Source: Whalleya microplaca (taxonomy: Eukaryota; Ascomycota; Sordariomycetes; Xylariales; Xylariaceae). Taken from it: 64,000 nucleotides of DNA. How positions within the stretch are numbered: position 1 is the first letter of the stretch; every line of letters begins with the position of its first letter. The stretch covers positions 682,001-746,000 of the forward strand of contig MU385718.1 of the NCBI GenBank assembly GCA_022497155.1, in the 5' to 3' direction. The position numbers and the translations under genes were made by a program. Below, one piece after another: positions 1 through 11,943 of the stretch. The notes beneath the pieces are model-generated. The model saw only the letters and a list, made by a program, of their open reading frames with translations. It searched no databases and was not told where the DNA came from.

Positions 1-1856
1 GGTGCCACATGGTCTACCGAGGATGGTCTTGCTCTGTCAGCAGGCAGCACTGTCTGTATCAATGAGAGCAGAGCGCTGCTGACCAATAGGCTAAATCGAC
101 CGTGTCTACATCTTTTAATATGGATGGGAGGGTTTTATAAAACAAATACTGGTGAATCTGTTTTTGGCTTAGCTGTTAGACTCCTGAGGGGTTCAGATAG
201 TCGTACGGCGGCATATCTAGAATGATGACAGATAACTCTTACAGTCTGGACACTCGAAAGTAGATGAGCGCCTTCCAGATGCTGGCTGCTGGTGAGAAGT
301 TTTTGAAGATTTTCGGCTGAGGCCTTATATCTTGTCAGGACGGCTTGTGCATAGCGGCCACATTGGCGTCTCACATTCAGCATACATGTGTACATGTGAA
401 CATGTGACTCCACCAATGATATAATCAATTAAACATGTTACATGTACTGCGTACCTATGACTTTACTGGTTTATAAGGATAACATGGATCGGCTATGGCC
501 AAACCAAATTCTTGCCGAAGAATATCTGCTGTGACGCTTATTCTATATGCTTGTCATAATCCTCAGCGAGGAGCCTCATATTGGGGGTTGAATATTGGTG
601 CGCTTCCACTGGTATGTGCATATCACATGTATGTACCTAGGCGAGCATCTCGTACTTACCGAAATGATGAGACTCGATCTCAGCAGATGCCATCAAAATT
701 CTACTATAACGGGATCGAGGTTGTTACTTGTTTTGCTTCCTTTATAATAGAATGTAACAAGACGTTGAGTCACAGTTCCTGGCTTGCTAAATATTATGTC
801 TTGGCTACTATTAGGATGAGTCAAACTGGATGGGACGACGCATGGCTCATAATGAGTCCACTGCAGTCTAAAGAGTCCGTAGCAGGGATGAAGCGCCTAC
901 CACGAAATCAGCAGTAGATTGTATGTTGCTAGGTTTGTCCTGTCGTGGATGGGATATCAAGTATCTGGTAGGTGTGTAGATGTATCGATGCAAGAAATTT
1001 CTCCAGTACCCAACAGCAGCGTAAACTGCAAACAGGCCAGAGGGCAAGTGATCGAATAGAATTTCCTCTCTCCTCCAATTTCCCCTCCAAGGCCTGCCAT
1101 TGAAACCCCGAAGAGTCGACGAAAGCCAGAGTGAATATGGAGGATTGTGTTTTATGATGAAGAAGAAAGGGAAAAAAGAAAGCTCGAGACTGCCGCGCTA
1201 GAAATTTCAGTTTTACTGAACAGCAACGGGTGGGGCAGCCCTGTGCAGGTGCCCACAGTTGCGCCTTGTTGAAACGGCCCAACACTTTTCCGAAGTATCG
1301 TCTAAGCCACAGCACTGTAACCACGAACCCACTTATGATAGCCAGCCCACAGCAGCCGCAAGTGGTGGATGAATAATCCCAGGGGCCGAGTAGCCTCATT
1401 GGCTGGGCCAATCGTGGTTCGGCCAATTAAGGCCCAATAGAAAATAATACAAATGGTCCCCAGCCACTGCTATGGATACATGGTACTTAAAGTTACATGT
1501 ATCAAGGCCCCTCCGTGACTCCCTCTCATGCACATGCGCTGATCAGGCCCCCTGGTGATTTGTGGTTTTATCGTGTGTGCCTCGAACACGTCTCGACGCT
1601 TTTTGCCCCTCTCTTATTACCAACTTGTCTGCTTGTCAACCCTTTTCTGACATCACACCTTACATTTTACTTTTTAAGCCCAACTTCCTTTGTCTTGGGG
1701 TCGATTCTACCTTTGTGGTGCATTCGCTTTTGATAAGACTGTGCTTCGCTTTCGAGTCCAGGCCTGAATTGCTCAGTGCACATTGCACACCCATATTGCA
1801 CAGCTACCCCGCCATCTGTCCCTCCTATAGCACATTTTACATCTCCAACCACAACC
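1..1856. other. Intergenic, no supported gene
   Basis: No recognisable gene was found. Open frames at 495-917 (+) and 929-1426 (-) have no recognisable motif and no clear start context, so they are not called. The last 350 bases, rich in C and T with a CAACC just before the ATG at 1857, are the probable promoter and 5' leader of the phosphoprotein gene that follows. Confidence 0.5.
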
Positions 1857-2733
1857 ATGTCTGGACGTGGTGCTGCACCCGGTGCCAACTCCCGCGGCCG
1901 TGGGGGCAAGTTTAAGAAGTTCACTCGAGGAGGTAATTTACGGGATACCTAATTTTTAAAAATCTTCAGCAGACAGCTGACGTCCGTCTTACACCAGGTG
2001 GAAAACACTTCTCTCGTGACCTGCGACCCCTGGACGCAGATGGCAACGAAATCAGCATGTGGAGCATGGACGCCCAAGAGAAGGACGACGAAGACAGCGA
2101 GGAGGAAGACTCCGACGAGTCCTCTTCGGAAGAGGACTCGGACGCCGGACCCTCCGCCGCCAACGCCCAGAAGGTCGACGCCAGCCGAGAGGACCGCAAG
2201 CAGGCGAAGAAGGCCAAGAAGGAGGCGGCGGCGGCCAAGAAGAAGGGCGCCGTGCAGGTAGGCGACATGCCGACGGATTCCGAGGAGGAGGAGGACGACG
2301 ACATGCCGGTCAACCCCAACCACACCAAGGCCTCGCGCAACATGGCCAAGGGCATCGAGCAGACCATCGACGGCGTCGAGCAGCTGACGCTGACCCGCAA
2401 GGAGCGTGAGACCCTCGAGGCCCAGCAGGCGAAGGAGCGCTACCGCAAGCTGCACGAGGCTGGCAAGACGGACGAGGCCAAGGCCGACATGGCGCGTCTG
2501 CGCCTCATCCGGGAAAAGCGCGAGGCCGAGAACGCGCGGAAACAGGTTCGTATATATATACTCCATTGCTCCCAGAATCCTAGATTATTCGCATGCTTAC
2601 CTGTGACTTTTTCCAGGCCGAGAAGGAGGAGAGAGAAGCGCACGAGAAGCAACGGAAGGCCGAGATCAACGCTAGGGAGTCGAAGAAGCGCGAAGCTGCT
2701 TTGGGCAAGGGGAAGAAGAAGGCGGGCAAATGA
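1857..2733 (+). CDS. PDAP1/HASPP28-type 28 kDa phosphoprotein
   Basis: The spliced product is about 246 aa from exons 1857-1932, 1998-2545 and 2617-2733. It starts with a basic Gly/Arg-rich segment (MSGRGAAPG, then GRGGKFKKFTRGGG), followed by a strongly acidic Ser/Glu/Asp stretch with many casein-kinase-type sites. Next comes a Lys/Ala-rich coiled-coil-like part and the diagnostic block NPNHTKASRNMAK with LTRKERE (about residues 125-160). The Lys-rich end is KGKKKAGK. This order matches the PDGFA-associated protein 1 / heat- and acid-stable phosphoprotein family (PP28 domain), which is conserved across eukaryotes with a poorly defined, probably RNA- or translation-linked role. Both introns have clear GT and AG ends, and the second is preceded by a pyrimidine run. 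The start was chosen because it gives the conserved MSGRG N-terminus. The function is family inference only. Confidence 0.88.
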
Positions 2734-3472
2734 ACTTGTCTCGACATATAGCCTCGAATCCTCGAGTATTCGGTACCCCTTCCGTTGCATATCAATCCAA
2801 CTATCTATACCTCATCTCCAGGGTATTCCATAAGCCTATAATGTGCTTTCATCTGGCCCCATTTTCATTTCAGGATGCGTAGATTTTCGTCTTTCAATTT
2901 TTACTATGTGCAACTGCTGGAAAGCTGCCAAGGAAGCACGGATGCACATACATGAGCCCCGTATCTGTGTAGGACCGCTACATCACATCATGTAGGCAGC
3001 CTCTTCAACAAGAACTGGCTGATGAGCACGACTGCTGTGCTATATTAGGGTTGTACTGGCTCGCATGGGAATTCTAACGTGGATGCTGATGTTGACGGCG
3101 ATATAGCATTGGGTGGATACTGAGGAAACGGGGTGGCCTCTGATGTCTATACATGCATAACTGTAAGACAGCGGAAAGGGTGTGGCAAGGACTAGAAGTC
3201 ACCTGGCCGGGGTTTTTATGCATTCGGATTTCATGGTATAGATGGGTAACAAGGCATATTACTTATATACTGATCTGAGCTTGTCTTCATCGTATCGCTC
3301 TAGCATGTCACAGCATGGCGTGATATAACCGCCTTGGCCAAGCTCACCCCGTATTGCAAGTACGATAATAACCACGGCATCTTAAAGTGCATTGGCAGCA
3401 AGGCAAGTGGCTGTGAGCGCGGCAACCGTAGAATCCTTCGTTGTTTTTACGTAGGCTACCTACATATTCGCA
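2734..3472. other. Intergenic between convergent genes
   Basis: This holds the 3' regions of the phosphoprotein gene (+) and the membrane-protein gene (-). I see no coding signal and no structured RNA. Confidence 0.5.
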
Positions 3473-4498
3473 TTAGTTAGGGGCATTGCCGCCGACACTG
3501 TCCTTCCAGAACTCGTCGAAGTTTATGCCCTCCTTATCAAACATTTCCCGGATCTGCTTCGCAACTTGTTCCTGCTTTTCGGGGCCGAACCCGCTAGGCG
3601 CCGACGCTTCCTCCTGAACGATTTCGATCCAACGATAGAACAGGTTTTCCTTGCCAATAGCCGCGAGCGCGTCCCTAAATTCAAAGACCTGCCGTCTGCG
3701 CTCGTCCTCCTCGGCGCTCTCGTTGAGCTTCATATCGACGCAGAGCCAGCCGTACTCCTCGTGGTGCACGAGGACCACGGTCTTGAAGGCCTCGATGGCG
3801 GCCATCTTCTTGTCGACCATCGTGGTGGCGTCGACCATGGCGGCCCAGTCCAGGTCCCAGTCGGCGTTCATGAGCAGGTAGCCCGTCTTCTCGCCGAGCA
3901 GCATGGGCGACGTCGCCGCACCGACCTGCGCCATCAGCAGGCTGCGCGCCTCGGCGTTGTGGATGGCGTCGGCGCGCACGGCGCTGTCCCATTTCCGGCT
4001 GCGGCGCACGACGACCTCGCGGTCGCGGAAGCCGACGGCCCACCGCCACGCCACGGGGTTCCCGTGCTCGTGGGCGAGGCAGAAGTCGACGGGCCAGGGC
4101 CACAGGAACATGAAGAGCAGGAAGTCGAGCATGAAGGAGGCGGCGCGGAGGGCGACCTCGGGCACGATCTCGGCCCACTCCATCTCGTCGACGACCATGG
4201 TGGTGTCGTTGGGGTAGCCGAGCACGGAGGCGAAGATGCGCAGGTAGTACGGCAGGATGGTGTAGACGCGGAAGAGGAACAGCGCCGCCACCACCGCGTT
4301 CATGAGCACGGGCACCGCGAAGATCTTGCGCTTGAAGTCCCGCGGCTTGGCGTCGATGTGCGTGATGTACACGTGTCGCGGGTCCAGTGTGTCCACGAAG
4401 GGCTGCAGCACCTCCGGGTGCCGTTTGAACGGCGCCGGCGGGCTGCCATCTTTCTTCTTGGCGGAGCCTAGCTTTGCCGGGCCTCTCTGCCGGGCCAT
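3473..4498 (-). CDS. Conserved fungal membrane protein, unknown function
   Basis: A single-exon frame of 341 aa starts at the ATG complementary to 4496-4498. The N-terminus is basic (MARQRGPAKLGSAKKKDG). Two hydrophobic stretches look like membrane segments: about residues 60-88 (around FAVPVLMNAVVAALFLF) and about 115-140 (around FMLDFLLFMFLWPWP). The rest is soluble, mixed alpha/beta in character, with a Glu/Asp-rich C-terminal third. I do not recognise a catalytic motif or a named family. High GC at third positions and a clean frame through both membrane and soluble parts argue that it is real. The gene is divergent from the IF-2 gene with 379 bases between the two start codons, so the two may share promoter elements. 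A possible role in an organelle or ER membrane cannot be decided from sequence. Confidence 0.75.
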   Translation of the reverse strand: MARQRGPAKLGSAKKKDGSPPAPFKRHPEVLQPFVDTLDPRHVYITHIDAKPRDFKRKIFAVPVLMNAVVAALFLFRVYTILPYYLRIFASVLGYPNDTTMVVDEMEWAEIVPEVALRAASFMLDFLLFMFLWPWPVDFCLAHEHGNPVAWRWAVGFRDREVVVRRSRKWDSAVRADAIHNAEARSLLMAQVGAATSPMLLGEKTGYLLMNADWDLDWAAMVDATTMVDKKMAAIEAFKTVVLVHHEEYGWLCVDMKLNESAEEDERRRQVFEFRDALAAIGKENLFYRWIEIVQEEASAPSGFGPEKQEQVAKQIREMFDKEGINFDEFWKDSVGGNAPN

Positions 4499-4877
4499 TA
4501 TGTCGGATAATGAGTGTGTAGATAGTTAGATAGGACACGTGACCAATTGCCTACTACATGTAGTCCGTTCATAGGTAATGAAGGAAAGATATTAGTGAAA
4601 GTTGGACAGTGAGATGAGCAGACTTTGAGATGATAGAAATGTGGCTGAAGCTCCCCTTGCTGCCTTTGCTGTGGCTGTATCTACAATGGGTCCTCTGCTC
4701 GGCGGACACGGAAACTGACCGTCATGGCACCGCGGCCCCGTTAAAAATTTCGACTCTGCCAATAGGTCGACGATTGTGGCGTCGCGATACAGTACGAATT
4801 TCTTCCTTTCTTTTCTAGTACTCGTGATTTTTCGAGCTTGAGATGTCGCATAGCGATTTGAGGTCATTTTCGTCATT
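4499..4877. promoter_or_regulatory. Divergent promoter region (membrane protein / mtIF-2)
   Basis: These 379 bases separate two divergent start codons and must hold both promoters. An E-box-like CACGTG is present at about 4533-4540 (GGACACGTGACC). No TATA box is obvious. Shared regulation is inferred from geometry only. Confidence 0.4.
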
Positions 4878-7800
4878 ATGCTAAGAGCGAGGATACCCAA
4901 GGTTGGTTTCATCCTTCGGCAGCTGTTATTTCTACGTCTCATGTGTGGCTGACCGTTTTGCTCTACAGCGGAATACCTCAATTTGCGCATTCTGCCAGCA
5001 CCGTCTTTCGTTACGACCCCTCGCTCCACGGCACCGTTCGTTTTCGACCACAAGAGCCCTCAAAGAAGATGGGTCATCCTCATCCAGGCAGGGGGCGCCG
5101 GGGGCTAGCGGACAGTCCCCCGGCCCGGTAGCCGGGGACAGCTGGGGCAGCTGGGGCAGTTGGGGGACACCAGCTTTCACACCTCCGAGTCCCCCCTCGC
5201 CAACCTCGCCAACCTCGCCAGCCTCGCCAGCCTCTGCTGAGAACAGCCCCTCGCCGCCAGAGGCTCCAGATGCATCCGCCGAGCCAGCTTCTGCTGGACA
5301 GCCCAAGGTGGATGATCTACTCAGTCGAGCCGAGCTCTTGGCGCGCGAGCGGCTGCTTGCAAAGAGCAAGCAGGCTCGTGAAGCGGCCCAGCCGCCCAAA
5401 CCCAGGGCGCCCCAGCCCGGTGCGCCCCCTGAGCTCCAAGCAAAATACATTTGGGATTCGGACAAGCAGCGAAGAATTGAACAGGGCTTGCGAAACGACG
5501 GCGCGACCGTGCGCAAAGTGTTGGAACCCGTGAAGAGCAGGCTTCCGACTGGCAGCTTGCCCATCCAGGCTCGTGAAGCGGCCCAGCCGCCCACGCCCAG
5601 GCGGCCTTCTGAGCTCCGACCAACTTTCATGTGGGATAAGAGCCGGCAGCTGAAAATCGAGCATGGCTTGCCAAACGACGGCGTGACCGTGCGTAAAGAC
5701 TTGAATCCCTCGAAGAGGACGGTTCCGAGCGGCAGCTTGCCCACCCGCCGTGTTACTCCGGAGTCACAGAGTCGGACAATACGCCCCCGCGCACCTCTTG
5801 AGGGATCCGGTCCTGCAACAGCCAATTCATCCTATGGAGGAGTGGGATCCCGAAGGACTCCAACACTAGGGGCAACCGCAAGCGGGGTCAGAACAGACTT
5901 AAGAGATATGGACATGGACAAATCTGTCAGAGCTACCCCGTCTGCTTCACCCACGCAAAGTTCACCCACGCATAGCTCTCCCACGCAAAGTACGCCCACG
6001 CAGAGTACGCCCACGCAAAGTCTACCCACGCAGAGTTCTACTACGCAGAGTTCTCCCAAGGATGATTGGGGTGGATGGGGTAGCATGGCAGGGAAACCTA
6101 GCATTTTCTTACCTGGGATAGACGATATCGCTAAGCCTTCTCCGTTGGCAAGCGCGTCAGATCAATCTCTGCAGAGGGAAGCGAACCCCTTTGAGCGACG
6201 CAATCAACCGAATAAATTATCAGACAATACAATATACCCGTCGTCGGATAACCCTCGACAGAGCTGGAGTCGTGATCAATCGTCTTTAGACAACACTATA
6301 TACGGATCTGGGCTGAGTAGGTCGAGAGACGACAGTAGAACAACCGAATCAAATGATTCATGGGGTTTATTGACGAGGAAGCCAGCGCCCAAAGTTTCTC
6401 GCAGCGAAGATTTCTGGGGTTCTTTGACTTCTAAGCCAAAGGCAACCCCCCAGGACCCGAATGGCCGGGAAAAGGACGAATTCAGAACTGGAGCTGATTT
6501 GGGCTCGTGGCAAAAAGAACCTGATACTCTCCAGATCCAGGACGAAGCAAAACTTGAACCTACTCCTTTGCTCAAGGATGACAACGCAATACTACCAGAG
6601 ACAGTACTACCAGAGACAATACTACCAAAGACCTCACCTGAAGCGGCAGACTATGGTGACGCAGGAAGATCACGGAAATCCAAAGGTAGTGATCGTGCAA
6701 GTCGTCTGCAAATTGATGAAGAGGGGGAGAAAGAGATAGAGCGCGGTAGAGGCGGTCGTGGGAAACGTTCACGACGAAATCCTAGGTATGACGACGAAGA
6801 CGAAGACGATAGTTATGAAAGCTATCAAGATAAACGCCGACAGAAGGCACAGCGTAAAAAGCAGCGCGACAGTGCTCCGAAACCAATCCTTCTTCCGGAA
6901 CTGATTACTATTACGGATCTGGCAGATGCACTAAAAATAAAGCACCATGTATTCTTGGACCAGCTCGGCGAGCTTGGCTTTGAGGGAGTGAGTCTGGACA
7001 GCCTGATGGCTGGAGAGACAGCAGCACTCGTTGCGCAGGAATACGGGTTTGAGCCAACCGTAATGGCTGGCGAGGAACAAGATCTCAAGCCTCGCCCACC
7101 ACCTGAGGATCCATTGAGCCTTCCGCTGCGTCCTCCGGTCGTGACCATCATGGGCCACGTCGATCACGGCAAGACAACTATCCTCGACTATCTGCGCAAG
7201 TCGTCCATTGCTGCCCAAGAACACGGCGGCATTACCCAACACATTGGTGCTTTCTCCGTAAAGCTGTCGACTGGTAAACAAATTACTTTCCTGGACACAC
7301 CGGGTCACGCTGCTTTCCTCGCGATGAGGCAAAGAGGTGCGCAAGTCACGGACATTGTTGTCCTGGTTGTAGCTGCAGACGATAGTGTCAAGCCCCAGAC
7401 ACTCGAAGCATTGAAACACGCACGCGCCTCGAAGGTGCCGATCATCGTCGCCATCAACAAGATCGACAAGGACAGAGCCGGAATAGACCAAGTCAAACAC
7501 GACCTCGCGAACCAAGGCGTCGAGATCGAGGACTTCGGAGGAGACGTCCAGGTCGTGTGCGTCAGCGGCAAGACCGGCGAGGGCATGGGCGACCTCGAGG
7601 AGAACATCGTGACGCTCTCCGAGGTCCTCGACCACCGCGCCGAGGTCGACGGCGCGGCCGAGGGCTGGATGCTCGAGAGCAGCCTGAAGCCGATCGGCAA
7701 GGCCGCCACCGTGCTGGTCAAGCGCGGCACCCTGCGGCGGGGCGACTACATCGCCGCGGGCCTCTCGTGGGCGCGCATCCGCCAAATGCGCAACGAGGCC

Positions 7801-8893
7801 GGCGCCGAGATCCAGGAGGCGCCCCCCGGGACCCCCGTCGAGATCCTGGGCTGGAAGGAACTCCCCGCCGCCGGCGACCAGGTCCTCCAAGCCCCGAACG
7901 AGGCCCGCGCCAAGGACGCCGTCGCCTACCGCGAGGGCCTGCGCGAGCGCGAGAAGGACGCCGCCGCGCACGAGCAGATCTCCGAGGCGCGGCGCGAGCT
8001 GCAGGAGAAGCGGGCGCGCGAGAAGGCGGCCAAGGCGGCGGCCAAGGAAAGAGGGATCGACGCGGACGAGGCACTGGCGGAGGCGGAGGCGGCGGAGGCG
8101 GCGGCGGCGGCGTCGGAGGGGGAGGGCAAGAAGATCGTCAACTTCGTGGTCAAGGGCGACGTGCACGGGTCGGTGGAGGCGGTGTGCGCGGCGATCCAGG
8201 AGATCGGGTCGAACGAGGTGGAGGCGCGGATCCTGCGGTCGGGCACGGGCCCCATCAGCGAGTTCGACGTCGAGCACGCGGCGACGTCGGGCAGTATCAT
8301 CGTCAACTTCGCCACCGACACGGCGGGCCACATCAAGCGGCTCGCCGCCGACCAGGGCGTGCGCATCATGCACCACAACGTCATCTACCACCTCGTCGAC
8401 GACGTCAAGGCCCGCCTCAGCCAGTGCCTACCGCCGCGCGTCACCGCGCACGTGCTCGCCGAGGCCGAGGTCCTCGAGGTGTTTCCGATTAATATCAAGG
8501 GCCGCGTGTACAAGAAGATCGCCGGGTGCAGGGTCAGGAATGGTACTGTGGCTAAGAATGGCACGTATCGTGTTATGAGGAAGGGGGTGAAGGTGTTTGA
8601 TGGTGAGTTCCCCCTGTTTGTTCTGCTTGTTTACCTACCTCTGTGCCTTTTTACTTGCGCTTTCCTGGCGCCCCCTATCTTCGTTCATGATAGTGTACAT
8701 GGGAGGCGTTCGGTTTACTAACACAGCATTTTCCGCAGGCCGCCTCGAGACCCTCAAGCACCACAAGGACGACGTGACCGAGATGCGCAAGGGCGCCGAG
8801 TGCGGCATAGGCTTCGTCGACTGGCAGGACATCGCCGTCGGCGACCAGATCCAGTCCTACGAGGAGATCAAGACCGAGCGGTTTTTGGAGTAA
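4878..8893 (+). CDS. IFM1: Mitochondrial translation initiation factor IF-2
   Basis: A GTPase that places initiator tRNA on the mitochondrial small ribosomal subunit. Exons are 4878-4901, 4969-8602 and 8739-8893, giving about 1,270 aa. The first exon codes only MLRARIPK. Splicing to RNTSICAFCQ gives a basic presequence with a CxxC pair, fitting mitochondrial import. The N-terminal half (to about residue 640) is low-complexity and disordered, with a 65-residue internal duplication and a SPTQS repeat. An IF2_N-like segment is at about 650-705. The G domain follows from about 735, with GHVDHGKTT (G1), DTPGHAAF (G3) and NKID (G4). Domains II to IV follow, including a KGDVHGSVEAV block near 1065 and an Ala/Glu-rich linker before it. 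Family identity is certain from the G motifs; the extended N-terminus is longer than in bacterial or animal forms. The last intron interrupts the C-terminal domain. Confidence 0.95.
5371..5750 (+). repeat. Two-copy 65-codon duplication in IF-2 leader
   Basis: The segment beginning CAGGCTCGTGAAGCG at 5371 recurs at 5566, a period of 195 bases or 65 codons. Both copies encode REAAQPP, then a W-D-K/S block, then NDGxTVRK and SGSLP/TGSLP. The second copy has a short in-frame deletion and several substitutions, so the event is not recent. Confidence 0.85.
5944..6063 (+). repeat. 15-bp minisatellite (S/T-P-T-Q-S) in IF-2
   Basis: About eight imperfect 15-base units encode the pentapeptide SPTQS/TPTQS inside the disordered N-terminal half of IF-2. 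The array is in frame, so copy-number change would leave the reading frame intact. Confidence 0.85.
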
Positions 8894-9738
8894 GTAGCAA
8901 GCCGCCTTGGTGGTTTGTACCATACTCGTGTGAAAATAAGTCGGCAAGAGAGGGCATCCGAGGACGTGCATATGGTGCATATGTACTATCTATCTGCGCA
9001 GCTTTGCAGAGACAGATGGAGTGGCAATCTGGTAGTGCTGTGCCGTGCGTACATGCGAGAGGCCCTTGTAAGTTGGGAGGAGCATTGCATTCTGGGGGGG
9101 GGGGTTCTTCAAAAATAGGAGATGGGTGCCGCAGGCATCTGTGTATAGATCGCATGGGCTCTAGATGTATATATATAGATAGATGGGGGTTCCCTCGTCC
9201 ATGTACAAATATCTACCTAGCATACCTTGTATGGAGGAGTTAGCATAGAGCATATGTCTGTACATACCCAGAAGAAAGCCCACTCATCAATTCGAAGGAT
9301 ACAGACGACGCAGAGCTTCTACGTAATTATACGCATGCGTGCAACTACGACTCATATTCGCGCAACTCAACTCAGTTCATTCCACTTCATCACAGTTCAT
9401 CACTTCATCTCGAACAAAATTCAATAGGTATGCCAGGAATCAGAAATCTTTGTCTCTATTCTCAATTCACTTCCCCTCCACTCCGCCACTTCTCCCTTTC
9501 CTCCTCACTCCCTCTTCCTCTTTCTCTTTCTCACACCTCACATCCACATCCACACCGCACACCTCACATCCCACGTCCTCTCCCCTCTCCTCTCCTCTAC
9601 TCCCTCAACTCCTGCGTTTTGACAATGCGGTCCTACACATGACAGACACACACACAACCCAAGTCTTCAATCACCACTTCTACACCACACCACACCACAC
9701 CACACCACGCTGAGTGACGAGATACGAGACACAAGAGG
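8894..9738. other. Intergenic, convergent; CT-rich tract and CACAC repeat
   Basis: This is the 3' space of IF-2 (+) and GGA (-). It holds a run of ten G at about 9098, a CT-rich tract at about 9470-9610 and a CACAC/CCACA microsatellite at about 9680-9710. No gene is supported. Confidence 0.55.
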
Positions 9739-11943
9739 CTACGCGACGCTGAACTCGGGTATCTCGCCGGTCTCGTTGCGGGTCTCGGCGCCGAGCGAGT
9801 AGCTGACGCGCCAGCGCAGGCGGACGCTCTCGACGCGGCGCGCGCGGTCGCCGCCCGCGTGCCACACCTGGATGGCCTGCGTGACGCCGTACTTCTGGTG
9901 CGGCTGCAGGGCGCGGCCAGTCTGGGGCTGGAGCTGGAGTTCGTAGCCCTTTTATTTCCCCGTCAGTTAGTCTATACCAGCTGTGTGTGGATAAAGGGGG
10001 TAGGTAGATATAGATGGCGTGGGTCGGGAAAGGAAGTAGAAAAAGAAAAGGGGGAAAGGGGGAGGGGGAGGGAGAGGGTACCCTACCTTCGTAGCAGCGA
10101 GCTGAAAATGCAGCCCCCCTATCGGGGCGGCGGTGTTATTCGAGAACGCAAATAGCAGCGCGAGCGCGCTGGCCGCCTGCGGCGACCGCGCCGCCTTGAG
10201 GTTGATCTGCAAGGGACCGTCCTTGATCGTCGCGTTGTGCTCCGCGGGCAGCGAGGGCGGCGCCTCGGGCGGCAGCGCCGACGAGAACGACCACTCGTCG
10301 TCGTCGGCGGCCGCGGGAGGTGCCGCTGGCTTGGGCGTGGAGGGCTTGGAGGAGAAGTGCGGGGATGCGAGGGCCGCGAAGGGGTCATTGGCGGGCGTGG
10401 ACTTTTGAGGTGGTGGTGGGGGTGGTTGCGCGAACGCGGATTGCGTGGGCTGGGGGGTGTTTGACTGCGATCCCGAGGGAGGGGATACGAAGCCTGAGAA
10501 TGCTGAGAATGAAGTGGGAGTGGCGCTGGATGCTTGCCCCTTCGCGCTGCTGTGCTGCGTCATTGACGACAGTAGAGCTGGACCTGGTATATCTAGTTGT
10601 AGGTTAGCCATGAGTCCATATCAAAGGGATAAGATCAACGAACTTTGATTTGCCCCGAAACCAAGAGAAATCCCACCACCTTGGCCGAAATTGGCATTGT
10701 TATCCCCTAGAGAGAGCCCAAGCAGATCGTTCTCAACACCAGCCGCCTGCGAGCTAGAGCTGGCATTGTTATTGCTATTACCGTTCGCGGCAGCATCGGC
10801 GTCGAAGTCGATCAACGACAACTCATTGGCAGCCGACGTCGACTTCCCCGGTGCTGCCGAGGATGTCGGGATCGGAGCGCCTTGGGCGATCTTGTTGGCA
10901 CCTTCTATATCGCCCTTTTTCAGAAGCTTCCACCGCTCTACGGTCCGATGTATACTGTCGTTTATCTCGAACAGCTTCGCGACGGCCTCGTGATCGTCGG
11001 ACTCCTCCTCGCACATCTTCTGGATCTTCGGCTGCGCGCTCTGCAGCGACGAGGCCAACTCCTCGAAGACGTCGCCGTCCTTCATGGAATCACCGGGTTC
11101 GAAGGTCGCCAGCCGCTCCTCCAGCAAGCGCGCCTTCTCCTGGATCTTGCCGACCTCCTGGGCCGCCTTGGCGCGGTAGTCCGTCTTCGTCCTCGTGTCG
11201 AAGCCGGCCATGATCTTCATGAGCCGGTTGGCCTCCTGCAGGTCCTCCGGGGTGCCGCGTCGTATCAGCTCCTGCAGTTTGGCGGACTGCGCCTCCCGCT
11301 CCTCCTCCTCCATCTCCTCGGCCGATTTGAGATTCTGCGCAAGGGTCAGCTGGCTCAATTGATATGTATGATACGTCGGCAACCGCGCCACACTCACATC
11401 GCTGGGGTTCAGGACGGCGGCATCGTCCCTCCTGACCTCGGGGAAATGGTAGCCCTTGTAGCTGAGCAGCCGGTGCATGTCCCGGATGAAGCCTAAGTCA
11501 TCCTTGTGGCGACTGGTCTCGCATATCGTACTCCTCCACTCCTCGATGGCCTCGAGTATCTTCGCCTGGACCTTCGTGTAGCGCGCGGGGGGCCTCTCGG
11601 GGAACCGCCTGACCAGCTCGTTCAGAAACTCCTTGGTACTGATCTGCAGATGGAAGGGGTATCCGCAGTTCTTGACACAGATGTCGAGCAGGTTCAGGGC
11701 CAGGAGGCTGACGTTGGGGTTGCGCGAGTTGATGTAGTTGGCGATGGCGACGCCGGCCTCGCGGGGGGCGCTGCCCTTCTTGCTGTTGATCAGGTCGGAG
11801 ATCTCCAGGTTCAGGGCCAGGTTGGGTTCGTAGTTCTCGGGGCTGCAGGCACTCGCGATGAAGCGCTGCAGCTGGGAGGGCCGCGGATAGCCCAGCTCGT
11901 GCCAGCGGTCCCGGGCGGCAGCTCGAGCGGAGGCGGCCTCCAT
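9739..11943 (-). CDS. GGA-type ARF-binding clathrin adaptor (VHS-GAT-GAE)
   Basis: An adaptor for trans-Golgi to endosome sorting that links ARF-GTP, cargo and clathrin. Exons (minus) are 11943-10644, 10592-10087 and 9948-9739, giving about 671 aa. The order is a VHS domain (about 10-145: PSQLQRFIASAC, ALNLLDICVKNCGYPFH), a GAT domain (about 190-300: EEMEEEEREAQSAKLQEL), a Ser/Asn/Pro-rich hinge with a clathrin-box-like DLLGLSL, then a C-terminal GAE ear (about 550-671) ending ETGEIPEFSVA. The last exon was found by splicing: its frame gives VQAIQVWHAGG-type ear sequence and a TAG at 9739-9741. The first ATG of the frame is at 11943; the open frame upstream has none. The gene is divergent from TSR3. 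Yeast has two such genes (GGA1/GGA2); I cannot say which is closer. Confidence 0.92.

Noticed and set aside
495..1426. ORFs at 495-917 (+) and 929-1426 (-)
   Set aside because: No recognisable motif, composition or splice context. They could be chance frames.
3566..4471. 301-codon plus-strand ORF opposite the membrane-protein gene
   Set aside because: Composition (His/Val/Asp/Gly rich, no motif) is that of an antisense shadow; the minus frame has membrane segments and a proper start.
7557..8492. Long alternative-frame ORFs (both strands) inside IF-2
   Set aside because: They are Arg/Gly-rich shadows created by very high GC at third positions; the IF-2 frame carries all family motifs.
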